A DNA stretch of 64,000 bases from Kingella pumchi (GTDB lineage Bacteria > Pseudomonadota > Gammaproteobacteria > Burkholderiales > Neisseriaceae): NCBI RefSeq assembly GCF_022288825.1, contig NZ_JAKOOW010000032.1, forward strand, positions 489 to 64,488, in the 5' to 3' direction. The notes below the pieces were generated by a model. It did not search any database. It saw only the letters and a program-made list of their open reading frames with translations, and was not told where the DNA came from. A program made the translations under genes and the position numbers. Position 1 is the stretch's first letter; each line of letters starts with the position of its first letter. Positions 25,101 through 33,223 of this stretch are shown piece after piece.

Positions 25101-25796
25101 ATGAAAAAAACCGCCCTGCTGCTGGCCGCCGCTTTCGGCGCCGCCGCCCTGCCCGCCGCCGCGGCCGATTTCGGCCACGAGCAAACCCTGAGCATCGACG
25201 GCAAACCCGCCTATCTGGCCGAAACCTCCGCCCGCGTGCTCGCCAACAAAGACTTCTCCGCCCCCGAGCTGGTGGACGACATCACCGACGGCCTGGGCAA
25301 ACAAAAAATCCCCGGCTACAAAATCATGGTGATGGGTCGTACCTATTCTGTTACCGCCGAAACCAAACCGCCCAAAGAAGGCCAGACCCAATGGCGCGAA
25401 ACCGCCTATGTGCACCGCGGCATCAAGCTCTTCATCGGCGTGCCGGTAGTCAAAGGTAAGGCCGACATCGCCCATGCCCGCCTGCTGAACATCGGCGTGG
25501 TGGACGATGACGGCGGCTCCGCCCCGCACAGCGCCGAAGACAAAATCCGTCCGGTCGGCAAACAGCTGATGAGCAAAGAAGCCAAAGTCGAAAACCCCGT
25601 GCTGCGCATCCGCGAGCTTGAGCTGCCGAACATGAAAAAAGGCGAAGCCAGCGGCGGCGGCGTGAAACTCGAAGCCGAAGCCACCGTCGACGGCAAACAC
25701 ATCCATACCAAGCTCGACAGCACCTTCACCCGCTTTTACACCGCCAAGCCCACCAGCAGCGCGCCCTTCAAGGCCGACGCCCGCTTCGTGAAATAA
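25101..25796 (+). CDS. exported protein of unknown function
   Basis: 231 residues. A cleavable signal peptide (MKKTALLLAAAFGAAALPAAAA) indicates periplasmic location. The mature part is Lys/Glu-rich, has no cysteine and no motif I recognise; a long flexible segment (SAPHSAEDKIRPVGKQ) divides it in two. It lies 92 bases after the IroE-like esterase and about 140 bases before the siderophore-interacting protein, all on the plus strand, so a link to iron uptake is possible. A good AACGAAAGG ribosome site precedes the ATG. Confidence 0.75.
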   Translation: MKKTALLLAAAFGAAALPAAAADFGHEQTLSIDGKPAYLAETSARVLANKDFSAPELVDDITDGLGKQKIPGYKIMVMGRTYSVTAETKPPKEGQTQWRETAYVHRGIKLFIGVPVVKGKADIAHARLLNIGVVDDDGGSAPHSAEDKIRPVGKQLMSKEAKVENPVLRIRELELPNMKKGEASGGGVKLEAEATVDGKHIHTKLDSTFTRFYTAKPTSSAPFKADARFVK

Positions 25797-25938
25797 ACCC
25801 GCTTGCACCTTTCAGGCTGCCTGTTGCCCGCGCCAAACAGCGCGGATTACAGGCAGCCTGAAAACTCTTTGCCGCGGCGTTTTGCCGTTTCAGACTGCCG
25901 CGCCGCATCCGAACCACCACACCATCCCGATTCCGACC

Positions 25939-26751
25939 ATGACCGCCCCCAATCCCAAACGCGCCCGCCACATCCGCGTGCTCAGCCACCAGGATTTGAG
26001 CCCCAACCTGCGGCGCATCGTTTTTCACAGCCCCGATTTGGCCGACTACCCCTTTGTCTGCAACGGCGCCCACATCAAACTGCTGCTGCCGCTGCCCGGC
26101 CAGGAAGTGCCGGTGCTGCCCGAAGCCACGCCGCAGGGGCCCAAATGGGCAGACAAATCCACCCGCCCCATCGGCCGCACCTACACCCTGCGCGGCTACG
26201 ACCGCGACGCCTGCACCATCAGCATTGATTTCGTCCTGCACAGCGACGCCGGCCCCGCCGCCGATTTCGCCCGCAACGCCGCCGCCGGCCAAACCCTCGG
26301 CGTTTCCGCCCCCGCTGGCCCCTCGCCGATGCTCAAACCCGCCGCCCGCTACCTGTTTGCCGGCGATTTGTCGGCGCTGCCCGCCATCGGCTCGATGATT
26401 GAAGACATGCCCGCAACTGCCGCCGGCGACGTGCTGCTGTGGCTGCCCGAAAAGGCCGACCTGCCCGCGCTGCCGCTGCCCGAAGCCGTGCGCCTGCACA
26501 CCTTTTTCGGCGGCATGGAACAGGCCGCGCCGCTGATCGAACGCTTCCGCAGCCTGCGCCCCGCCGCAGACAGCGACACCTTCGTCTGGATCGCCGGCGA
26601 AGCCGGCATGGTGGCCGAACTGCGCCACAGCGCCCGCCGCGACTGGTCGCTGCCCGCCGCCCGCTGCTACGCCGTCCCCTACTGGCACCACGGCGAAAAC
26701 GAAGAGTCCTACCACAACAAACGCCACGACTTTTTGGACAGCGAAGATTAA
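25939..26751 (+). CDS. siderophore-interacting protein (FAD-dependent ferric reductase family)
   Basis: 270 residues of the SIP/ViuB family, cytoplasmic flavoproteins that reduce ferric siderophores to release iron. The N-terminal FAD-binding barrel holds the flavin motif RPIGRTYTLRGYD. A pyridine nucleotide domain follows with YLFAGDLSALPAIGSMIE and FVWIAGEAGMVAELR, and a terminal GYWxxG-like block is modified to PYWHHGENEES. The ATG at 25939 is chosen because the domain begins within 15 residues of it; no Shine-Dalgarno is seen. Confidence 0.9.
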   Translation: MTAPNPKRARHIRVLSHQDLSPNLRRIVFHSPDLADYPFVCNGAHIKLLLPLPGQEVPVLPEATPQGPKWADKSTRPIGRTYTLRGYDRDACTISIDFVLHSDAGPAADFARNAAAGQTLGVSAPAGPSPMLKPAARYLFAGDLSALPAIGSMIEDMPATAAGDVLLWLPEKADLPALPLPEAVRLHTFFGGMEQAAPLIERFRSLRPAADSDTFVWIAGEAGMVAELRHSARRDWSLPAARCYAVPYWHHGENEESYHNKRHDFLDSED

Positions 26752-26857
26752 ACTTTCAGGCTGCCTGCCACCTTGCCGGCAGCCTGAAACGGCAAACACG
26801 CAAAGCAGCCTGAAAGCCCGATGTACGACGTCGTTTTCCCCCTTTCGAACACAACAA

Positions 26858-26925
26858 CCGTAGGGTGCGCCCCGCGCACCAAAGCAACCCAACCGGATAG
26901 CCGGTGCGCGGTGCGCACCCTACGG
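26858..26925. repeat. REP-like hairpin of the GTAGGGTGCG type
   Basis: Arms at 26858-26880 and 26903-26925 are complementary over 23 bp with one mismatch and a 22-base loop; both begin from CCGTAGGGTGCGC. It is not related to the DUS. Its size and symmetry suit a palindromic intergenic or MITE-like repeat. Confidence 0.7.
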
Positions 26926-27064
26926 AAACGGCAAACATAAAAAGCAGCCTGAAAGCCGTTTTAAGCGGTTTCAGGCTGCTTTTGCCTTACGCTGTCAGCC
27001 GCAGGGACGCTCCGCGCACCCAAACAGCAAACCGATGCAAAACGGTGCATGGCATTCGCCCTAC

Positions 27065-27122
27065 CCCGCACGCAAAGCAGCCTGAAAACCATTGCAAACG
27101 GCTTTCAGGCTGCTTTTGTTTG
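27065..27122 (-). terminator. DUS hairpin downstream of the methyltransferase gene
   Basis: AAAGCAGCCTGAAAACC (27074-27090) and its inverted copy ending at 27116 form a stem just beyond the minus-strand stop at 27144. Confidence 0.55.
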
Positions 27123-27143
27123 GCGGCGGGGCTGGCGCGGCAC

Positions 27144-27800
27144 TTAGTTCTGCCGCTGCAGCAGCCAGCCGGAAACGGTCAGGCTGCGGAAATAGTGTTT
27201 GCGCACGGCAAAGCCGTTTTCGCCGGCCAGGCGCTCGAAGTCTTCGGCGCTTAGGGGGTGGATGTCTTCGGCAAAGCGTTGGGCGATTCTCGGCGCGGCT
27301 TCGGGCGGCATGCCTTTGGCCAAGGCAAATTGGGTCAGCGCCGGCATTTCGTCGCTTTCCACCACGTCGGTCTGCACCAGCCAGCCTTGCGGTTTCAGCC
27401 GCGCGGCGATTTGCGCCAGCAATTCGCCCTTGGCGGCGCGCTCGGGAATAAAGTGCGACACCAGCTGGCAGAGCACGGCGTCGAAAGGCTCGGTGGGCGG
27501 CAGCTCGGCGAGAAAGCCCAGATGAAAATGCAGATTGACGATGTGGGCGGTTTTCGCGCGCGCCTGCTCCAGCATCGCTTCCAGCGGCTCGACGCAGGTG
27601 AAATGCCAGCTCGGATTCTGGCGGTGCAGCGCCAGCACGTCGGCACCGGTGCCGGCGCCTACCACCAAAATGCGGGCGTCGTCAGGCAGCAGGGTGGCGA
27701 GCAGCGCGGCGCTGCTTTGGTGCAGCAGCTCGTGGCCGGGCAGAACGAAACTGATGCGCTGGTCGTATTGTTCGGCGTCTTCGTGGCGGAAATGGGACAT
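27144..27800 (-). CDS. class I SAM-dependent methyltransferase
   Basis: 218 residues. The SAM-binding motif I is ILVVGAGTGADVLAL near residue 45, with the acidic motif II end CVEPLEAMLEQAR and motif IV FDAVLCQLVSHFI. The long N-terminus (FRHEDAEQYDQRISFVLPGHELLHQ) is typical of small-molecule methyltransferases related to UbiE and YafS. The substrate is unknown. The ATG at 27800 is chosen because the domain starts there; upstream residues are rich in positive charge and not family-like. Confidence 0.85.
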   Translation of the reverse strand: MSHFRHEDAEQYDQRISFVLPGHELLHQSSAALLATLLPDDARILVVGAGTGADVLALHRQNPSWHFTCVEPLEAMLEQARAKTAHIVNLHFHLGFLAELPPTEPFDAVLCQLVSHFIPERAAKGELLAQIAARLKPQGWLVQTDVVESDEMPALTQFALAKGMPPEAAPRIAQRFAEDIHPLSAEDFERLAGENGFAVRKHYFRSLTVSGWLLQRQN

Positions 27801-27843
27801 GGCAGACTCTTTATGTTTGACGGAAATGCGAATCATACAGCGT

Positions 27844-28458
27844 TTAACTGTCGCCAAACAGCTGCCCCTGTGCCAGTACTTCGCGCACGGGGGCGAAGGC
27901 GGCGCGGTGTTCGGGCAGGGCGCCGTGGCGGCGCAGCGCGGCCAGGTGTTCGGCGGTGCCGTAGCCTTTGTGGCGCTCGAAGCCGTATTCGGGGTGGCGC
28001 TGCGCCAGCGCGTACATTTCGGCGTCGCGCGCGGTTTTGGCCAGCACGCTGGCGGCGGAAACCACGGCGATTTTGCCGTCGCCTTTCACCACCGCCTGCG
28101 CCGGCACCGCCAAATCCGGCGGCACGCGGTTGCCGTCTATCCACACTTTTTCAGGCTGCCGCCCCAGGCCGGCCACCGCGCGGCGCATGGCGAGCATGGT
28201 GGCGTGCAGGATGTTGAGTTCGAGTATTTCCGCCACATTCGCGCTGGCGATGCTCCAGGCCGTTGCCTGCTCTTTGATGGCGGCGGCCAGGCGGTCGCGC
28301 TGTTTTTCGCTGAGCTTTTTCGAGTCGGCCAGCCCGGGCAGATCGTAAGCGGCGGGCAGGATAACGGCGGCGGCAAACACGCTGCCGGCCAGCGGGCCAC
28401 GGCCGGCTTCATCGACGCCGGCATGGCTGGGGGAAACGGCAAAATCGGTTGCGTTCAT
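27844..28458 (-). CDS. rnhB: ribonuclease HII
   Basis: Removes ribonucleotides and RNA primers from RNA-DNA hybrids; 204 residues, cytoplasmic. The active-site motif GVDEAGRGPLAG (Asp-Glu) is near residue 15, with further acidic residues in KVWIDGNR and VVSAASVLAKTARDAEM. It begins 9 bases after the yacG stop, so the two are likely co-transcribed. Confidence 0.96.
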   Translation of the reverse strand: MNATDFAVSPSHAGVDEAGRGPLAGSVFAAAVILPAAYDLPGLADSKKLSEKQRDRLAAAIKEQATAWSIASANVAEILELNILHATMLAMRRAVAGLGRQPEKVWIDGNRVPPDLAVPAQAVVKGDGKIAVVSAASVLAKTARDAEMYALAQRHPEYGFERHKGYGTAEHLAALRRHGALPEHRAAFAPVREVLAQGQLFGDS

Positions 28459-28467
28459 GGTGCGCTT

Positions 28468-28665
28468 TCAATGCGGCGGCAGGCCGTCGAAATCGGGATC
28501 GTCGTCGGCACAGGGCACAACGTGCCGCTCGTCCGCCCACGCGCCCAAGTCGATCAGGCGGCAGCGTTCGCTGCAAAACGGGCGGTAGCGGCTCTCGGCC
28601 GTCCACGCCACCGGACGGCGGCAGGTGGGGCAGGCGACGGTGCGCACGGAAGGGGTTTCGCTCAT
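28468..28665 (-). CDS. yacG: DNA gyrase inhibitor YacG
   Basis: A 65-residue zinc-binding protein with the pattern C-x2-C-x15-C-x3-C (CPTC...FCSERC), followed by the family's LIDLGAWADERHVVP. Members bind GyrB and lower gyrase activity. It lies immediately upstream of rnhB on the same strand. Confidence 0.93.
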   Translation of the reverse strand: MSETPSVRTVACPTCRRPVAWTAESRYRPFCSERCRLIDLGAWADERHVVPCADDDPDFDGLPPH

Positions 28666-28675
28666 CGGGGTTCCT

Positions 28676-28724
28676 TAAAAGCAGCCTGAAAGGCGGCAAA
28701 ACGGGGTTTTCAGGCTGCCTTTGC
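28676..28724 (-). terminator. DUS-hairpin terminator between ruvA and yacG
   Basis: Inverted DUS copies at about 28678-28692 and 28708-28722, downstream of the ruvA stop on the minus strand. Confidence 0.55.
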
Positions 28725-28763
28725 CGGCGGCGCGGGCAGCCTGAAAACCATAACAAACGGCGG

Positions 28764-29348
28764 TTACTGGCTTTTCAGCAGCTTGCGCAGCGCCAGCCGC
28801 ACGCCTTCGCCGGTTTCGGTGCCGGCGGGCAGGTCTTTGGCGGCGGCGCGGGCTTCGCGCTCGCTGTAGCCCAGCGCCAGCAGCGCGCCGACTACGTCTT
28901 CGCTGCCACCTTCGGCTGCCGCGGCCACAGCGGGCAGGCCGTCGCCGCCGGCCAGTTTGCCGCGCAATTCCAACACCATACGCTCGGCGGTTTTCTTGCC
29001 GATGCCGGGCGCGGACGACAGCCGTTTCACGTCTTCCTGCGCCACCGCCTGCGCCAGCTCGGCCACGCTCATCGCCGACAGGATGCCGAGCGCGGTTTTG
29101 GCGCCGATGCCGCTTACTTTCAGCAGCTGGCGGAAGGCGGCGCGCTCGTCGCGTTCGGCAAAACCGAACAGCAGATGCGCGTCTTCGCGCACAATCAGCT
29201 GGGTGTAAAGCTGCACCGTGCTGCCGATAGCGGGCAGGCTGTAAAGGGTTTGCATGGAAACATCGACTTCATAGCCGACGCCGTGGACGTCTATCACGAT
29301 TTGCGGCGGCTGTTTTTCCAACAGCGTGCCGGAGAGTCTGCTGATCAT
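28764..29348 (-). CDS. ruvA: Holliday junction branch migration protein RuvA
   Basis: 194 residues. RuvA binds four-way junctions and loads the RuvB motor. The N-terminal OB domain starts MISRLSGTLLEKQPPQIVIDVHGVGYEV. Two helix-hairpin-helix motifs follow (LLKVSGIGAKTALGIL and LSSAPGIGKKTAERMVLELR), then an acidic linker and the C-terminal RuvB-binding three-helix domain. ruvB and ruvC are not adjacent. Confidence 0.97.
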   Translation of the reverse strand: MISRLSGTLLEKQPPQIVIDVHGVGYEVDVSMQTLYSLPAIGSTVQLYTQLIVREDAHLLFGFAERDERAAFRQLLKVSGIGAKTALGILSAMSVAELAQAVAQEDVKRLSSAPGIGKKTAERMVLELRGKLAGGDGLPAVAAAAEGGSEDVVGALLALGYSEREARAAAKDLPAGTETGEGVRLALRKLLKSQ

Positions 29349-29527
29349 GGGCGGATGGGGAAAAGTGTGAAAAAAAAACGCGCTGTCTGTCGTTTCAGGC
29401 TGCCTGAAGCGGCAGGCGGCGCGGACGGCGGATTATACGGCGTTTTGCCGCCGCCGCAGCTTTCAGGCTGCCCGAATCCGGTAAAAGCAGCCTGAAAGTC
29501 CTGTTCGCAGCCGGATAACAGGCAAAT

Positions 29528-29556
29528 AAAAACCCGCACCGTTGCGGTGCGGGCGT
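29528..29556 (-). terminator. intrinsic terminator of rlpA
   Basis: CCCGCACC (29533-29540) pairs with GGTGCGGG (29546-29553) over a 5-base loop; on the minus strand TTTTTATTT follows. It is a classical, non-DUS terminator and is accompanied by DUS copies on both sides. Confidence 0.8.
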
Positions 29557-29583
29557 TTGCCTTGCAGGCAGCCTGAAAAAGGC

Positions 29584-30399
29584 TTAAATCACGTTTTGGC
29601 GGCTCAGGCGGCTGTGCATTTCGTCGGCTTTGCGCTGCTCGGCGAAGGGGCCGACGCGGACGATGTAGCCGCTTTTGTCTTCCACCAGCGAAGCGGTCTG
29701 CTCCAGCTTGGCGGCGCTCAGGCGGCTAGCGGTCAGCTCTTGAAAAGCCTGGGCTTCGGCTTTGTCGGCGAAGGTGCGCAGGCTGACATACAGCTCGTTG
29801 CCGCTGCCGTAAACCTTGCCGGTGCTGTCGTCGGGCTGCTGCTGGGCGACGATGGTGGCCGGCGTGTTGTTGCGTTTGGGCGAGGGCACCTGCTCGATGC
29901 GCACTTGGGCGGTGCCGCTTTTCAGAAAGCCCAGTTGGGAGGCGGCGGCTTTGGAAAGGTCGATGGCGCGGTTGCCGTGGAAGGGGCCGCGGTCGTTGAT
30001 GCGCACAATCACGCTTTTGCCGTTGGCCAAATTGGTGACTCTGGCGTAGCTGGGAATCGGCAGGGTGGGATGGGCGGCGGTCAGCTGGTTCATGTTGAAA
30101 CGCTCGCCGCTGGAAGTTTTCCTGCCGTGGAAACCGGGGCCGTACCACGAGGCACGGCCGGTTTGGACGAAATTCTTGACGTGGGCTTGGGGATAGTAGC
30201 GCCGGCCGGCCACTTTGTAGCTCAAATTGGCGGTGGGATGCAGTTTTTCCGCGTTTTGCGGCGCTTTGTAAACGGTGCGGGCGGCGGCCTTTTTGGCGCT
30301 GCCTTGCGGGGCTTGGGTTTTGGAGGCGCAGGAACTCAGGCTGCCCAAAGCCATCATAACGGTGAGGGTGGTGAAAAAAGTATTTTTAAGTTGGGTCAA
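29584..30399 (-). CDS. rlpA: septal ring lytic transglycosylase RlpA family lipoprotein
   Basis: Outer-membrane lipoprotein that acts on peptidoglycan at the division septum, 271 residues with the chosen start. The sequence TQLKNTFFTTLTVMMALGSLSSC is a lipoprotein signal. The double-psi beta-barrel domain runs from ASWYGPGFHGRKTSSGERF to VRINDRGPFHGNRAIDLS, with the catalytic-type His and Asp. A C-terminal SPOR domain (LYVSLRTFADKAEAQAF to YIVRVGPF) would bind denuded glycan. No ATG sits before the signal sequence: the best start is TTG at 30399. A longer frame runs upstream through the trmL gene and is not credible as a start. Confidence 0.88.
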   Translation of the reverse strand: MTQLKNTFFTTLTVMMALGSLSSCASKTQAPQGSAKKAAARTVYKAPQNAEKLHPTANLSYKVAGRRYYPQAHVKNFVQTGRASWYGPGFHGRKTSSGERFNMNQLTAAHPTLPIPSYARVTNLANGKSVIVRINDRGPFHGNRAIDLSKAAASQLGFLKSGTAQVRIEQVPSPKRNNTPATIVAQQQPDDSTGKVYGSGNELYVSLRTFADKAEAQAFQELTASRLSAAKLEQTASLVEDKSGYIVRVGPFAEQRKADEMHSRLSRQNVI

Positions 30400-30470
30400 A
30401 ACGAAGTCCAGTTCTTGAGTTGGAGGGGTGGGTGGCGCGGCCGGTTTCAGGCTGCCTGCGGGAACTCCCG

Positions 30471-30935
30471 CTAGACGGAACCGGCGTAGCCGAGTTGCCG
30501 CCACGCTTCGAAAACGGTAACGGCAACGGTGTTCGACAGATTCATGCTGCGGTTCTCGGGCATCATCGGCAGGCGGATTTTCTGCTCCGCCGCCAGCGTG
30601 TCGAGAATTTCGGCCGGCAGCCCGCGGCTTTCCGAACCGAAGACAAAAACGTCGCCGGCCTGAAAAGCCGTGCGATCCGGCCGGCTCTGCCCTTTGGTGG
30701 TCAGCGCGAAAATGCGGCGGCCGCAAAGGGCGGCCAGGCAGTCGGCAAAACTTTCGTGCACCGCCAGCTCGGCAAATTCGCGGTAATCGAGCCCGGCGCG
30801 GCGCATCTTGGCGCTGTCGAGCGGAAAACCGAGCGGCTTCACCAAATGCAGCCTGCAGCCGGTATTGGCGCACAGGCGGATGATGTTGCCGGTATTTTGC
30901 GGAATTTCGGGCTGGTAGAGGACGACGTCGAACAT
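30471..30935 (-). CDS. trmL: tRNA (cytidine(34)-2'-O)-methyltransferase
   Basis: Methylates the ribose of the wobble base of leucine tRNAs; 154 residues, SPOUT fold. The N-terminus MFDVVLYQPEIPQNTGNIIRLCANTG, the middle FVFGSESRGLP and the knot motif RSMNLSNTVAVTVFEAWRQ are all diagnostic. It lies upstream of rlpA on the same strand. Confidence 0.95.
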   Translation of the reverse strand: MFDVVLYQPEIPQNTGNIIRLCANTGCRLHLVKPLGFPLDSAKMRRAGLDYREFAELAVHESFADCLAALCGRRIFALTTKGQSRPDRTAFQAGDVFVFGSESRGLPAEILDTLAAEQKIRLPMMPENRSMNLSNTVAVTVFEAWRQLGYAGSV

Positions 30936-31066
30936 AAATCTGAAAAAACAAACGATAGTTTTTATTGTTATGATTTATAAAGTGTTTTGCACTTTTCCTA
31001 ACAAAAAAACCAGCGAACTATGCCGCAAAGCGTGCCCGCACGTCAAATATTTTTTGCCAAATTACC

Positions 31067-31774
31067 CTATTGATTTCGCGCCAGAATCCACACGAAAACC
31101 GCCGCAGCCCCCGCGCGGCGCAGGCTGCGCCCGAGTTCTGCCACGCTCGCGCCGGTGGTCATCACATCGTCGATCAGCAACACTTTTTTTCCCGCCAACT
31201 CCGACGGGGCAGCCTGAAAAATACCGCGCACATTGCGGCGGCGCTCGTCGCGCGGCAGCGTGCTCTGCGGCGGCCGGTGGCGGCGCGATACCGCATCCTG
31301 CGCCGCCACCAGCAGCCTGAAACGGCCGCCGAGCGCCGCTGCCAGCTCGCCGCTTTGGTTGAAGCCGCGAAACAGCCGCCGCTCGCGGCTCAAGGGCATC
31401 GCCAGCAGCGTATCGATGCCGGCTTCATTCAGCCACGGCGGCGGGTTGCCGGCCATCAGCGCCGCCAGCGGCCGCAGCATCGCGCTGTCGCCCAGATGCT
31501 TCCACTGGTGCACCATCTGCACCAGCGGCGCACGGTAGGCCAGCGACGCCCACAGCCCTTCGTGCGGCGGCAGCTGTTTCTGGCAGGCACCGCACACCGC
31601 GCCCGCCGCGCTGGGCAGGGCGCACAGCGGGCATACTGAGACCGCATCGGAATAAAGCCGCCGCAAGTCGTCCGCGCAGCCCGCGCACAGACCGTCCAAG
31701 CCCGCTTTGGGTGGCGAGGCAGCCTGAAAGGCGTGGCATAATAGGCAGCGCTTTGGAAACAGGAAAGACAACAT
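31067..31774 (-). CDS. comF: ComF family protein
   Basis: 235 residues. An N-terminal zinc-finger-like part with four Cys pairs (CLLC, CAGC, CPLC and CGAC) precedes a phosphoribosyltransferase domain with the PRPP loop VLLIDDVMTTGAS. ComF proteins support DNA import during natural transformation, which fits the DUS-rich genome. Two DUS copies are translated in frame (HAFQAASPP and GIFQAAPSE). The ATG overlaps the divergent bioH ATG within one CATG; GGGGGAAG lies upstream. Confidence 0.92.
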   Translation of the reverse strand: MLSFLFPKRCLLCHAFQAASPPKAGLDGLCAGCADDLRRLYSDAVSVCPLCALPSAAGAVCGACQKQLPPHEGLWASLAYRAPLVQMVHQWKHLGDSAMLRPLAALMAGNPPPWLNEAGIDTLLAMPLSRERRLFRGFNQSGELAAALGGRFRLLVAAQDAVSRRHRPPQSTLPRDERRRNVRGIFQAAPSELAGKKVLLIDDVMTTGASVAELGRSLRRAGAAAVFVWILARNQ

Positions 31775-32543
31775 GAACGCTTCCCCCTTGCTGATGATTC
31801 ACGGATGGGGCGCCAACGGCCGGATTTTCGACCTGCTGCGCCCGCACTTTACGCGGCGCGAAACCGCCGCCCCCCACCTGCCCGGCCACGGCGACGCGCC
31901 GCTGGAGGGTGCGTTTTCGGTTGAAGCTGCCGCCGACGCGCTGGCGCAGTCGCTGGATGCGCCGGCGCATATTCTCGGCTGGTCGCTCGGCGGGCTGACG
32001 GCGCTGCATCTGGCCGCCCGCCACCCGCACAAAGTCCGCAGCCTGACGCTGTGCGCGTCGTTTGCCAAGCTGCACGCCGCGCCCGACTATCCCGAGGGCG
32101 TGCACAAAACCATGTTCGAGCGCATGGTGGCGCTGTTTGGCGAAGACTATCCGAAATACATGCGCCAGTTTCTTGAATTGCAGCTGTTGAACGTCGCCGA
32201 CGCGCGGCCGATGATCGACGCCGTGCTGCCCGATGTTGTCCGCCACGGCGCGCCCGCGGCGCTGCAGCAGGCGCTGGACGCGGTCAATCAGGCCGACGCG
32301 CGGCCGCTGCTGGCGGATATCCGCAAGCCGGTGCTGCTGGTTTACGGCAACAAAGACGCCATCACCCCGCCGCGGATGGGCGAATATCTGGCCGCCAAAC
32401 TGCCTGCCGCGCGGCTGGAAGTGTTCGACAAAGCCGCCCACGCGCCGTTTCTCAGCCATCCCGAGCGCTTTTCGGCGCTGGTGGAAGGCTTTGTTTCCGG
32501 CGTTGAGAGCGGCGCGGCGCTGGCAAACGGCGCGGCGGTTTGA
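31773..32543 (+). CDS. bioH: pimeloyl-ACP methyl ester carboxylesterase
   Basis: An alpha/beta hydrolase of 256 residues, expected to release pimeloyl-ACP in biotin synthesis. HGWGANGRIFD is the oxyanion strand, GWSLGG the nucleophile elbow, YGNKDAITP the acid and KAAHAPFLSHP the catalytic His. The early MIHGWG and the long lid with ELQLLNV are typical of BioH. AGGAAAG precedes the ATG. It is divergent from comF, with both start codons in the same CATG. Confidence 0.88.
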   Translation: MNASPLLMIHGWGANGRIFDLLRPHFTRRETAAPHLPGHGDAPLEGAFSVEAAADALAQSLDAPAHILGWSLGGLTALHLAARHPHKVRSLTLCASFAKLHAAPDYPEGVHKTMFERMVALFGEDYPKYMRQFLELQLLNVADARPMIDAVLPDVVRHGAPAALQQALDAVNQADARPLLADIRKPVLLVYGNKDAITPPRMGEYLAAKLPAARLEVFDKAAHAPFLSHPERFSALVEGFVSGVESGAALANGAAV

Positions 32544-32608
32544 AACCTGTTTAACCGACACCCAAGCCGGCAAGATATTTTCAGGCTGCTTTAACGTTTG
32601 TTCAAACG

Positions 32609-32655
32609 ATTAAGGCAGCCTGAAAGCCGTTTGGTGCTTTTCAGGCTGCCTTTTG
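32609..32655. terminator. DUS-hairpin terminator between convergent genes
   Basis: AAGGCAGCCTGAAA (32612-32625) pairs with its inverted copy at 32639-32652. It lies between bioH and the convergent DUF2004 gene and can serve both. Confidence 0.65.
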
Positions 32656-32660
32656 GGGCG

Positions 32661-33143
32661 TCAGCTTTCCCAGTTTACGCCGGTGATGTCGCCGGCGGCG
32701 GTGCAGGACACGGCGAGAATCTGGTCGCTGCGCTCGGGGTCGATCATATAGTCGAGCACCAGCGCATCGCCTTCGCCGAAGGGGTCTTGGTGCCACAGGG
32801 CGATGCCGTACAGCGTCATGGCATCGGCAAAGACGGCAGGCTCGGCGGGCAGCGCGTCGCCGCCGTCCATTTCTTCGCGGTGCAGGCTAATGTATTCGCC
32901 ATCGTCTTGCAGATACCGCACCAGCGCGGCGCGGGCGCGGCGGTCGAGTTCGGCCAGGTTTTGCAGGCGCTCGGCAAACTGGTCGAGCTCGGCGGCATCG
33001 GCTTCAGCGCCCTGCCGCGCCCAGATTTGAATTTCGACGCTGCGGCCGGCAACATCGGCTTCGCTCTCCCACAGCACATCGACATCGTCTTCAATGGCGT
33101 CGCTATCGAGCAGGCCGAAATAGGGGTGGTTGAATGCGGGCAT
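32661..33143 (-). CDS. DUF2004 family protein
   Basis: 160 residues, acidic, cytoplasmic (no signal). The opening FNHPYFGLLDSDAIEDDVDVLWE and the block LVRYLQDDGEYI...LYGIALWHQDPFGEGDALVLDYMIDPERSDQILAVSC match the layout of DUF2004 / immunity-like small proteins. The function is unknown. AAGGAGCAAAAT precedes the ATG. It stands alone. Confidence 0.75.
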   Translation of the reverse strand: MPAFNHPYFGLLDSDAIEDDVDVLWESEADVAGRSVEIQIWARQGAEADAAELDQFAERLQNLAELDRRARAALVRYLQDDGEYISLHREEMDGGDALPAEPAVFADAMTLYGIALWHQDPFGEGDALVLDYMIDPERSDQILAVSCTAAGDITGVNWES

Positions 33144-33223
33144 ATTTTGCTCCTTAAGGTGGGTAGAGAATGGGAATGGGAAAAAGCAGCCTGAAAGCCG
33201 TTTTCAGGCTGCCTGAACGGAAT

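Larger units (their letters stand above)
26752..27143. other. gene-free repeat-rich intergenic region
   Basis: 392 bases between converging genes with no credible coding sequence. It contains DUS copies near 26757, 26780, 26805, 26943, 26969, 27077 and 27102, a near-perfect 23-bp-arm hairpin (listed separately) and, at about 27000-27057, a decayed relative of that hairpin (GCAGGGACGC... and ...ATTCGCCCTACC). Confidence 0.7.

Noticed and set aside
26752..27143. A small gene in the gap before the methyltransferase
   Set aside because: The open frames there read mostly through DUS copies and the large hairpin, with no plausible start or ribosome site.
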